From positions 372,001-436,000 of the forward strand of contig NZ_CP133888.1 of assembly GCF_041228405.1 (NCBI RefSeq): DNA of 64,000 bases. The letters run 5' to 3'. The position numbers and the translations under genes are program-made. The first letter of the stretch is position 1. Every line of letters starts with the position of its first letter. Positions 58,501 to 64,000 of the stretch are shown one piece after another. Source of the stretch: Salinilacustrithrix flava (GTDB lineage: Bacteria; Actinomycetota; Acidimicrobiia; Acidimicrobiales; Salinilacustritrichaceae). The notes beneath the pieces were generated by a model, which was not told the DNA's origin, searched no databases, and saw only the letters and a program-made list of their open reading frames with translations.

Positions 58501-61063
58501 CCTGCGTCGCCGCGATCAGCCGGTCCAGGGTGTCACGCACCTCGTCCCGCTCCCCGGTGTCGCCGCAGTGGGCGAGGCGGCGCTCGAGCAGCGCCTGCAC
58601 CACGGGCAGCTGCTCCTGGCGGCGTTGCACGGCGCGGTGGATGCTGTGCACGGCGGCTTCGAGGGCCGTCGTGCGGTCGAGGGCGTGGACGCCGTAGTGG
58701 GCGAGGGCGTCGTGCAGCCGGGCGCGGAACCGGTCGGGCAGGCTCTCGTGGTCCGCATCCAGGGTGCGCAGGTAGGCGTGGAAGTGCTCGAGCGGGCTGC
58801 GGACCTCGAGGCCGTGGTCGCCCTCGGTGCCGCGCCGGTCGCGGGTGAGACCGCACAGGTCGGCGAAGACCCGGAGCAGCTCGAGCTCGCGGCGGCGCAC
58901 GGTCGGGTCGTCGGCGTCGGCCTCGTCCCGGTGGGCCTCGATGATCCGGTCGTCGCGATCGGCCACGTCGAACCCGAGCAGCAGCGAACGCAGCACGTCG
59001 AGGCGGCCGGTGGTCCGGTCCGCGTCCGGCGACGATCCGGCCGCAGCGAGGCGCAGCCGCGGGCGGGTGCTCTCGTCGTGGCCGCCGTTCCCGTCGCTGG
59101 CCCCGATCCGCAGCAGCGGGGCCCCGACGTCGACCTGGACGTTGGGCGAGACGAAGACCTCCTCCACCACGCCGTCGCTCGGCGCGACCACCGCGGTCTC
59201 CATCTTCATGGCCTCGACCACCGCCACCCGCTGGCCCGCGACGACCCGCTCCCCGGGCTGGACGTCCACGGAGACGACGAGGGACACCGCCGGCGCACGC
59301 AGCAGGCCGCCGTCGTCCCGGGAGAAGCGGTGGATGATGCCCTCCACCTCGACCAGGTGCTCCGTGCGGTGGGCGTGGGACACGACCCGGTACGTCCGGC
59401 CGGCGACGACGAGGCGGCTGTGGGCGTCGTCGAGGCGATCGAGCACCACGTCGGCGACGACGCCGTCGAGGGTCACCCGGTACCAGCCGCTCAGGTCGCC
59501 GGTGGCGACGTGGAGCCGGTACTCGTCCTGCTCCCAGCGCAGCTCCACGTCGTGGCCGGCCTCGAGATCGGACTCGGGTCGGCCCCGGGCCGCCGAGCTG
59601 AGGAAGCGGGCCCGGTCGAGGAGCCGCTCGTGGTCGTGGACGTCGATCGCGGCGACGACGAGCGCGATGTCGGCGAAGCGGTCCGTGCGGTGGCCGTCGG
59701 CACCGGTGAGGCGGTCGAGCCACGCCGTGTCCGCCGACCCCTCCACGACCTCGGGCCGGTCGACGAGGTCGAGGAGGAACGACTTGTTGCTGGTGCCGCC
59801 CTCGACCAGCACGGTCGTCTGCGACAGGGCCCGGCGGAGGCGGCGCCGCGCCTGCTCGCGGTCGGCGCCCCAGGCGATGACCTTGGCGATCATCGAGTCG
59901 TACTCGGCGGCGATCACATCGCCCTCGGCCACGCCCGTGTCCACCCGCACGCCGGGGCCGGTGGGCAGGACGAGGCGCTCGATGCGGCCGGCGGCCGGGG
60001 CGAAGCCCCGCTGGGGGTCCTCGGCGTTCAGGCGCGCTTCGAAGGCGTGACCGTTCGGTTCCGGTGGCTCACCGACGAGGGGGCGGCCGAGGGCGACCTC
60101 GATCTGCAGGCGCACCAGGTCCAGCCCGGTGGTGAGCTCGGTGACGGGGTGCTCGACCTGCAGGCGCGTGTTGACCTCGAGGAAGGCGAGCAGGTCCTCC
60201 TCGGGTTGGTAGAGGAACTCGACCGTGCCGGCGTTGACGTAGCCGGAGGCCTTGGCCAGGCGCACCGCCGCGTCCCGCAGGCTCGCCTCGTGCCCGGGCC
60301 CGAGGGCGGTCGAAGCCGACTCCTCGATCACCTTCTGGTTGCGGCGCTGGATGCTGCAGTCCCGCACCCCCGGGGCCCAGACGTTGCCGTGCTGGTCGGC
60401 GATGATCTGGACCTCGACGTGGCGGGCATCGCTGACCACCCGCTCGAGGAACACCGTCGGGTCGCCGAAGGACTTGGCGCCCTCGTCCCGGGCCCGAGCG
60501 AAGGCCGTGGCCAGATCGACGGGGTCGTCGACGCGCCGGATGCCGCGACCGCCACCACCGGCGGCCGCCTTCACCATCAGCGGGTAGCCGATGCGCTCGC
60601 CGGCCGCGACGGCCTCGTCCACGTCCGCGACCGGTCCGCCGCTCCACGGGGCCAGCGGGACGCCGGCCTCCTCGGCGAGGCGCTTGGCCTCGATCTTGTC
60701 GCCGAGCAGGCGCATGCACTCGGCGCTCGGGCCGATGAAGGCGACGCCGAGCGCCGCGCAGCGCTCGGCGAACTCGGGGCGCTCGGCCACGAAGCCCCAC
60801 CCGACCCAGGCCGCCTCGGCACGCGCCGCGGTGAGCGCTGCGGCCAGGACATCGAGGTCCAGGTAGGGCGTGCCGGCGATCGGGACGCCGAGGTCCTCGA
60901 AGCAGACGGCCTCGTCGGCCTCGCGGACGAACATGGCCCGCCGTTCGGCCCGCGTGTGCAGGGCGATGGTGGTGAAGGAGCCGTCGAGCTCGCGGACCGC
61001 GTGCACGAGGCGCATCGCGGCCTCACCCCGGTTGACGATCGCGATGCGCCGGAAGTCGACCAC
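55595..61063 (-). CDS. Single-chain multidomain acyl-CoA (acetyl-CoA) carboxylase, eukaryotic-ACC-like
   Basis: An 1822-residue carboxylase. Biotin carboxylase is N-terminal: FRRIAIVNRGEAAMRL, ATP-grasp VKAAAGGGGRGIRRV and EVNTRLQVEHPVTELTTG (about 300). The biotin site is VVEAMKMETAVVAP, Lys about 620. A poorly conserved central domain (about 680-1300) includes VWPTVEISLEEVTEVAKRLVPL. The carboxyltransferase part begins near 1330 (MTRVAVLGDPTRSMGSIAEAE), with CVISRYHGGAFVVFSGRLNDRMQVLAVEGSHASVIGGAPAAAVVF near 1685. This order and size are those of eukaryotic ACC rather than the split actinobacterial AccA/AccD. Acetyl-CoA is the likely substrate, but propionyl- or longer acyl-CoA cannot be excluded. 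Confidence 0.92.
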   Translation of the reverse strand: MVDFRRIAIVNRGEAAMRLVHAVRELDGSFTTIALHTRAERRAMFVREADEAVCFEDLGVPIAGTPYLDLDVLAAALTAARAEAAWVGWGFVAERPEFAERCAALGVAFIGPSAECMRLLGDKIEAKRLAEEAGVPLAPWSGGPVADVDEAVAAGERIGYPLMVKAAAGGGGRGIRRVDDPVDLATAFARARDEGAKSFGDPTVFLERVVSDARHVEVQIIADQHGNVWAPGVRDCSIQRRNQKVIEESASTALGPGHEASLRDAAVRLAKASGYVNAGTVEFLYQPEEDLLAFLEVNTRLQVEHPVTELTTGLDLVRLQIEVALGRPLVGEPPEPNGHAFEARLNAEDPQRGFAPAAGRIERLVLPTGPGVRVDTGVAEGDVIAAEYDSMIAKVIAWGADREQARRRLRRALSQTTVLVEGGTSNKSFLLDLVDRPEVVEGSADTAWLDRLTGADGHRTDRFADIALVVAAIDVHDHERLLDRARFLSSAARGRPESDLEAGHDVELRWEQDEYRLHVATGDLSGWYRVTLDGVVADVVLDRLDDAHSRLVVAGRTYRVVSHAHRTEHLVEVEGIIHRFSRDDGGLLRAPAVSLVVSVDVQPGERVVAGQRVAVVEAMKMETAVVAPSDGVVEEVFVSPNVQVDVGAPLLRIGASDGNGGHDESTRPRLRLAAAGSSPDADRTTGRLDVLRSLLLGFDVADRDDRIIEAHRDEADADDPTVRRRELELLRVFADLCGLTRDRRGTEGDHGLEVRSPLEHFHAYLRTLDADHESLPDRFRARLHDALAHYGVHALDRTTALEAAVHSIHRAVQRRQEQLPVVQALLERRLAHCGDTGERDEVRDTLDRLIAATQAQYPAIGNLARSVRHRCIDRPLLDHARADVHDEVRASLRALADDPADPAAADRLVATPVPLMSVIAGEDALGCSPALSAAIVEVLTRRFYKIRALEDLARHVGRAPAVTAGYEHRGRRVAVVGVACDVGDLAAGLAAVAGRVGGDATHVVDLYVRLAEPRTADDLVGLVDAALAAADLPRTVARVAVVAAAAGLDGAEVHHLSWTRDDAGSFREVTVFRGLHPMIGQRLQLWRLENFEVTRVPGPEDVHVFDCVSVEQPGDERLVAVAEVRDITPVRDATGALIALPELEHVLVSCLDGIRRSLSTDRRRRRLEWNRVMLFVWPTVEISLEEVTEVAKRLVPLTNGLGIEQVLVQGRVTDPGLGDTADVVFRLGYQAGRGLTMQVTEPPTAPMQPLDDYTQKVLACRRRGTVYPYEIIPMLTTEAEHGEGHFTELDLDGDRLVPVDRPAGHNEAGVVLGLVTAATEVHPEGMTRVAVLGDPTRSMGSIAEAECRRLLAAIDLAEQRGLPVEWFALSAGARIAMDSGSENLDWVASVLRRIVEFTQAGGEINVVVAGVNVGAQPYWNAESTMLMHTKGILVMTPDSTMVLTGKQAIDFSGGVSAEDNIGIGGHERVMGPNGQAQYWAPDMVGAVDILFAHYDHSYVAPGEPGPRPTLTTDPIDRDVTTEPHAGAGTTFTTVGEIFSDATNPGRKKPFDIRSVMRAVIDHDLEPLERWADMAEAEGAVVLDAHLGGLPICMVGIESRPLPRTGQLPADGPSQWSAGTLFPLSSKKVARAINAASGNRPVVVLANLSGFDGSPESLRRLQLEYGAEIGRAIVNFDGPIVLCVISRYHGGAFVVFSGRLNDRMQVLAVEGSHASVIGGAPAAAVVFTREVDARTQADARVAELEQRLAAAAPHERARLRAELDAVRASVRNEMVGEVAAEFDRVHSVERAREVGSVHEIIAPARLRPALHDAVSRGLASVDV

Positions 61064-61092
61064 GGACGTCAGACCAGCGCGCTGCTGCCCGG

Positions 61093-61728
61093 TTACACCC
61101 CGGGTGCTGGAGCCGTGCGCGCTGGTCGTTGGAACGGAAGGCGCCACGTGCCCGGCAGGGTTGCGATGACCACCAGCACGATCATCAGACCGTTGAAGCC
61201 GCCCAAGCGGAGGTAGTGGCCGGTCTGGTTCGACATGACGATGACGATCCCGACGTGGAGCGCCACCGAGAGCGGAATGGCCCATCGGGTGCGAACGGCG
61301 ACGAGGAACGCGAGGCCGACCTGGGCGACGACGGCCGCATAGGCCATCGCCCGTACCGGCGCACCATCCCAGAAGAACCGATCGGCGATGTGTCCACCAG
61401 TGAGGAACGAGCCCCCGAGCACCTTGTGGGCGGAGGCGAACACGTAGACGGTGACCGCGAGGACCTGGGCCACCCGGGGGATGTCATCGGGGTCGAGCAG
61501 CGCCGCCATCAACCCGACCCACATGATGAGCAGCGTGTGGTTCGAGGCTTCGAAGAACACGTTCGAGGTCGCACCCATGGCGGCCACCGCAAGGCAACCG
61601 GGACGAGCACTGACCGACGCGACCCCAGCAGCGGCGAGCCATCCCCACCCGTACTGCGCCGGGCTGTCCCGCACGACGATGTCAGCCGCCTTGCCCAGCG
61701 CAACCAGCACCAGGCTCCAGCGGATCAG
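61093..61728 (-). CDS. Putative polytopic membrane protein (HTTM-like)
   Basis: A protein of about 211 residues with six or so hydrophobic helices (IRWSLVLVALGKAADIVV, WGWLAAAGVASVS, LLIMWVGLMAALL, VLAVTVYVFASAHKVLGGSFLTGGHIADRFFW, IPLSVALHVGIVIVM, LMIVLVVIATLPGTW). The HKVLGGSFLTGG..RFFW segment resembles HTTM/vitamin-K-carboxylase-like membrane proteins, but identity is tentative. The start is unclear. CTG 61728 would overlap the TGA of a small upstream gene (CTGA) and GTG 61710 would cut the first helix. A longer frame from GTG 61842 exists, but its N-terminus is Arg/Asp-rich and overlaps that gene. Confidence 0.6.
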   Translation of the reverse strand: MIRWSLVLVALGKAADIVVRDSPAQYGWGWLAAAGVASVSARPGCLAVAAMGATSNVFFEASNHTLLIMWVGLMAALLDPDDIPRVAQVLAVTVYVFASAHKVLGGSFLTGGHIADRFFWDGAPVRAMAYAAVVAQVGLAFLVAVRTRWAIPLSVALHVGIVIVMSNQTGHYLRLGGFNGLMIVLVVIATLPGTWRLPFQRPARTAPAPGV

Positions 61729-61844
61729 CTGAACATCTGCCAGCCCCAGCCGTAGTAGACCCGCTCGTCGGCCACGAGGCGCCAGGCGAACAGCGCGGTC
61801 GGGATCCCCACGATCAGCACCATCAACACGTACTTCCGCCACAT
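61725..61844 (-). CDS. Small membrane protein, 39 residues
   Basis: It reads MWRKYVLMVLIVGIPTALFA then WRLVADERVYYGWGWQMFS: one transmembrane helix and a Tyr/Trp-rich tail. It is preceded by a strong GAGGAGG site 5 nt before ATG 61844, and nearly every codon ends in G or C. The downstream membrane gene begins at its stop. This is a strong small-protein candidate that a length cut-off would miss, and it could form a complex with the HTTM-like product. Confidence 0.55.
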   Translation of the reverse strand: MWRKYVLMVLIVGIPTALFAWRLVADERVYYGWGWQMFS

Positions 61845-61906
61845 CGAGTCCTCCTCACCCACCCGGTCCTCCCCATGATGGTGCATGAGCCCGCGAGCGC
61901 TCGCGC

Positions 61907-62494
61907 TCAGCGGGCCGGATCGCCCCGCTGGGTCACGTGCCGGCAGCCCGGGTCGGCGTCGATGGCGGCGTCCATGCCGGCGGCCACGTAGGCCGACCGC
62001 GGTGGCTCCAGCTCCGAGAACGCCTTCTCCAGGGCGTTCTGCAGCTCGCCGGCTCGGCCCCGCTCGTCGGTCTGGGTGACCGCCCGGACCTCGGCGACGA
62101 ACCGGTCCCGCTCCCCCTCCAGCTCGGCGATCGCCGCTCGCTGGCCGGCCGCCAACCGCTCGCTCAGGTCCGGTTCACCGGGCATGACCATCGGCTTCTG
62201 TGCCACCAGCGCCTCCACGAGGCGGTCGTACCCGTCGGCCAGCGCCGCGGCGCGGGTGAGGTCGTCCTCGGTCCGGCCGAGCGCCGCGAGCGCGTCGTTG
62301 GCGACCTGGATGAGCTCGTTCTCCCGCTGGAGCAGGTCGGCGCACACCGCCACCTCCTCCGCGGCGACCGGCTCCTCCTCGTCCGCGCCGCAACCGGCGA
62401 GGACCGACGCCAGGACGAGGGTCCCGGCCACGGCTGCCCCCTTCCCGAGCAGGGCGCGGCTCCGGCACATCCGACGCTCAGCTCGGCCAGTCAT
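61907..62494 (-). CDS. Putative lipoprotein, coiled-coil rich
   Basis: A 195-residue protein. A basic start, GKGAAVAGTLVLASVLAGCGADEEE signal with Cys at about 35, then a mostly helical domain rich in Ala, Glu and Arg (ALAALGRTEDDLTRAAALADGYDRLVEALV, LAAGQRAAIAELEGERDRFVAEVRAV), which should form helical hairpins. Two cysteines (VCADLL, GCRHVT) could pair. The family is unknown. ATG 62494 is used (GGAG 7 nt upstream), and ATG 62470 is an alternative. It overlaps the end of the acyltransferase gene by 17 nt. Confidence 0.7.
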   Translation of the reverse strand: MTGRAERRMCRSRALLGKGAAVAGTLVLASVLAGCGADEEEPVAAEEVAVCADLLQRENELIQVANDALAALGRTEDDLTRAAALADGYDRLVEALVAQKPMVMPGEPDLSERLAAGQRAAIAELEGERDRFVAEVRAVTQTDERGRAGELQNALEKAFSELEPPRSAYVAAGMDAAIDADPGCRHVTQRGDPAR

Positions 62495-63164
62495 CGGGCG
62501 GCTCCGTGGCCCGGGGTTCGAGCGGGGGGTCCCAGGCTCCGTCGCGCCACCGGCGCACCACGCGCCCGGGCACGCCGGCCACGACGCTGCGGTCGGGGAT
62601 GTCGCCCCGCACCACGGAGCCGGCCGCCACGGTGACGTGCTCGCCGATGGTGGTGCCGGGGAGGATCACCACGCCGGCGCCGATCCAGGAGCCGCTGCCG
62701 ATGGAGACCGGCGCCTCGTGGGGCCACTGGCGGGCAATGGGGACCTCGACGTCGTCGTAGGCGTGGTTGTGGTCGGTGACGTAGAGGTCGGGCGCGATGG
62801 TGACGTCGTCGCCGATGGTGATGCCGATCCGCCCGACGAGCGACCCGCCCCGGCCGATGTTGCAGCGGTCCCCGATCCGGATCACCGGCGGCGCACTGCG
62901 GTCGAGGTCCTCGTTCCACATGCCCACCGACATCGACACGTGCGGGCCGACGAGGGTGTAGGCGCCGATCTCGATCCAGTGCTCGTTGAACAGCTGGCCG
63001 GGCGGGAACGCCAGCATCGACCGCTCCCCCAGCGAGCGGAACCGGCGGCCGTGGGCGTCGTCGGGCGAGGTGGCGCCGACCGCACAGATCCACTCCCAGC
63101 TGCGCTGGATGGCCCCGGCGGCGAGGTTGCGCACCCGTGGCGACAGCGAGTCCGGCTGGAACAC
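62478..63164 (-). CDS. Left-handed-beta-helix (hexapeptide) O-acyltransferase
   Basis: A 228-residue LbH transferase of the maltose/xenobiotic acetyltransferase class. The hexapeptide repeats run through IGDRCNIGRGGSLVGRIGITIGDDVTIAPDLYV, and then SIGSGSWIGAGVVILPGTTIGEHVTVAAGSVV. The catalytic His is in YVTDHNHAYDD, and the C-terminus has VAGVPGRVVRRW. It uses acetyl-CoA on a hydroxylated acceptor, probably an envelope sugar or antibiotic (unresolved). GTG 63164 lies 7 nt after TAGCGT. Divergent from the helicase. Confidence 0.88.
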   Translation of the reverse strand: MFQPDSLSPRVRNLAAGAIQRSWEWICAVGATSPDDAHGRRFRSLGERSMLAFPPGQLFNEHWIEIGAYTLVGPHVSMSVGMWNEDLDRSAPPVIRIGDRCNIGRGGSLVGRIGITIGDDVTIAPDLYVTDHNHAYDDVEVPIARQWPHEAPVSIGSGSWIGAGVVILPGTTIGEHVTVAAGSVVRGDIPDRSVVAGVPGRVVRRWRDGAWDPPLEPRATEPPDDWPS

Positions 63165-63171
63165 GGTCGAG

Positions 63172-63177
63172 ACGCTA
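63172..63177 (-). promoter_or_regulatory. -10-like box, leaderless start of acyltransferase
   Basis: TAGCGT on the minus strand, 7-nt spacer, GTG 63164. Divergent from the CACACT box at 63184. Confidence 0.55.
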
Positions 63178-63183
63178 GCCAGC

Positions 63184-63189
63184 CACACT
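63184..63189 (+). promoter_or_regulatory. -10-like box, leaderless start of helicase
   Basis: CACACT, 6-nt spacer, GTG 63196. It is the same hexamer and spacing as before the MocA-like gene. Confidence 0.45.
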
Positions 63190-63195
63190 GGGCGG

Positions 63196-64000
63196 GTGGC
63201 CCGCCGACTCGTCGACTTCCTCCCCCGCCCCACCGGCGGTGAGCCCGACCCCGACGCCATCATCGAGGCGTTCACCGACTGGGCGATCGAGCGGGGCCTC
63301 GAGCTCTACCCCCACCAGGAGGAGGCGATCCTCGAGCTGCTGTCCGGCTCGAACGTCATCCTCGCCACGCCGACCGGGTCGGGGAAGTCGCTCGTCGCCC
63401 TGGCCGCGCACGCCAAGTCCGTCGCCGGCGGCGGGCGGTCCTGGTACACGGCCCCGGTCAAGGCCCTGGTGTCGGAGAAGTTCTTCGACCTGTGCGAGCA
63501 GCTCGGCCCGGAGAACGTCGGCCTGCTCACCGGCGACTCCTCGGTCAACGCCGACGCGCCGGTGATCTGCTGCACCACCGAGATCCTCGCCCACGTCGCG
63601 CTGAAGGACGGCGTGGAGGCCGACGCCGAGACGGTCGTGCTCGACGAGTTCCACTTCTACGGCGACCCGGACCGGGGCTGGGCGTGGCAGGTGCCGCTGC
63701 TCGAGCTGCCCCAGTCCTCGTTCCTGCTGCTGTCGGCCACCCTCGGCGACGTGCGGTTCTTCCGCGAGGACCTCACCCGCCGCACCGGCCGTCCCACCGC
63801 CCTGGTCGACGACGCGGTGCGCCCGGTGCCGCTGCACTTCGAGTACCGGCGCACCCTGCTGCACCACACGATCGAGGAGCTGCTGGCCAAGGACGCGGCG
63901 CCGCTCTACCTCGTCAACTTCTCCCAGAAGGACGCCGTCGCCCAGGCCACCGCGATGGCCAGCGTCACCAAGCTCGACGATGAGGCGAAGGAGATCGTCA
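63196..64000 (+). CDS. DEAD/DEAH-box helicase, DUF3516-type (3' end beyond window)
   Basis: At least 268 residues, open at the right edge. Q-motif-like LYPHQEEAILELL precedes Walker A NVILATPTGSGKSLVALAAHAKSV (about 51-74), motif Ia TAPVKALVSEKFFDLC, motif Ib LLTGDSSVNADAPVICCTTEILAHV, Walker B VVLDEFHFYGDPDRGWAWQVPLLELP (DEFH, about 148) and motif III LLSATLGDVRFF. This series matches the actinobacterial helicases that carry a C-terminal DUF3516. An RNA or DNA remodelling role is likely but unproven. Start GTG 63196 is leaderless, following CACACT. Confidence 0.9.
   Translation, partial: MARRLVDFLPRPTGGEPDPDAIIEAFTDWAIERGLELYPHQEEAILELLSGSNVILATPTGSGKSLVALAAHAKSVAGGGRSWYTAPVKALVSEKFFDLCEQLGPENVGLLTGDSSVNADAPVICCTTEILAHVALKDGVEADAETVVLDEFHFYGDPDRGWAWQVPLLELPQSSFLLLSATLGDVRFFREDLTRRTGRPTALVDDAVRPVPLHFEYRRTLLHHTIEELLAKDAAPLYLVNFSQKDAVAQATAMASVTKLDDEAKEIV

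Noticed and set aside
55634..61216. A 1860-codon open frame antisense to the carboxylase
   Set aside because: It is a shadow of GC-rich coding: compositionally biased to Gly, Val, Asp and His with no domain, and it is opposite a gene with strong motifs throughout.
61093..61842. Start of the HTTM-like gene at GTG 61842
   Set aside because: The extra N-terminus (MAEVRVDGADRGDPDRAVRL) is shadow-like and overlaps a much better frame with its own ribosome-binding site.

Overview
The window is very GC-rich DNA with dense bacterial coding, GTG/ATG starts and many 4-bp start/stop overlaps (GTGA, ATGA). I recognise about 60 genes and no rRNA, tRNA or CRISPR. The content points to a high-GC actinobacterium: a DUF501 domain, a DUF3516-type helicase, FmdB, a TldD/TldE pair, TreT-like trehalose synthase, several crotonases and mycobacterial-type cyclases. 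Class Acidimicrobiia is my best guess, by inference only. A recurrent feature is a TAnnnT-like hexamer 6-8 nt before the start codon of more than 20 genes, which implies widespread leaderless transcription.

Layout. 1-3.7 kb: a MarR regulator, a crotonase, a lipoprotein, a GNAT acetyltransferase and a class V aminotransferase. 3.7-10.3 kb: genes resembling the maturation set of a molybdenum hydroxylase (MocA-like cytidylyltransferase, CoxG, XdhC halves, CoxE and CoxD-like proteins) without structural subunits, plus a DUF501-Ppx fusion. 10.3-17.3 kb: a Dabb protein, a kinase-like protein, a tauD-tetR operon with two palindromic operators, a DUF4242 gene split by an intact IS21-family element with a 6-bp target duplication, and a TPR-LuxR regulator. 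MoeA at 17.4 kb is the molybdopterin partner of the cox-like set. 18.6-37.5 kb: envelope and housekeeping genes (esterase, GalU, PlsY, FmdB, SAF protein, an LPATG-anchored S15-type hydrolase, UppP, TldE/TldD, thioesterase, PAP2 enzyme, TreT, DUF2332, a cyclase, DXS).

37.5-41.6 kb: a non-coding stretch with hairpins, NfuA, a crotonase, a single nuclease-like gene bounded by inverted repeats, and an SDR. 41.6-48.6 kb: an ABC-F protein, a universal stress protein and a GH65 phosphorylase in one operon, then Dus (apparent ATC start) and Maf. 48.6-55.6 kb: an MMPL transporter, an Ada-AlkA/MGMT alkylation-repair operon, a crotonase, a second cyclase and a lipoprotein. 55.6-64 kb: an 1822-residue single-chain carboxylase with eukaryotic-ACC-like order, small membrane proteins, a lipoprotein, a hexapeptide acyltransferase and the start of a DUF3516-type helicase that runs off the end.

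How it fits together: the strongest multi-gene units are the Mo-hydroxylase maturation genes (with MoeA), the DNA-alkylation repair pair, the GH65-USP-ABC-F stress/carbon-storage operon, and fatty-acid/acyl-CoA genes (ACC, three crotonases, thioesterases). Two mobile signatures break this otherwise chromosomal background: the IS21 element and the repeat-bounded nuclease-like gene. Short interspersed repeats occur in several gene-end intergenic spots and once in frame inside a coding sequence.
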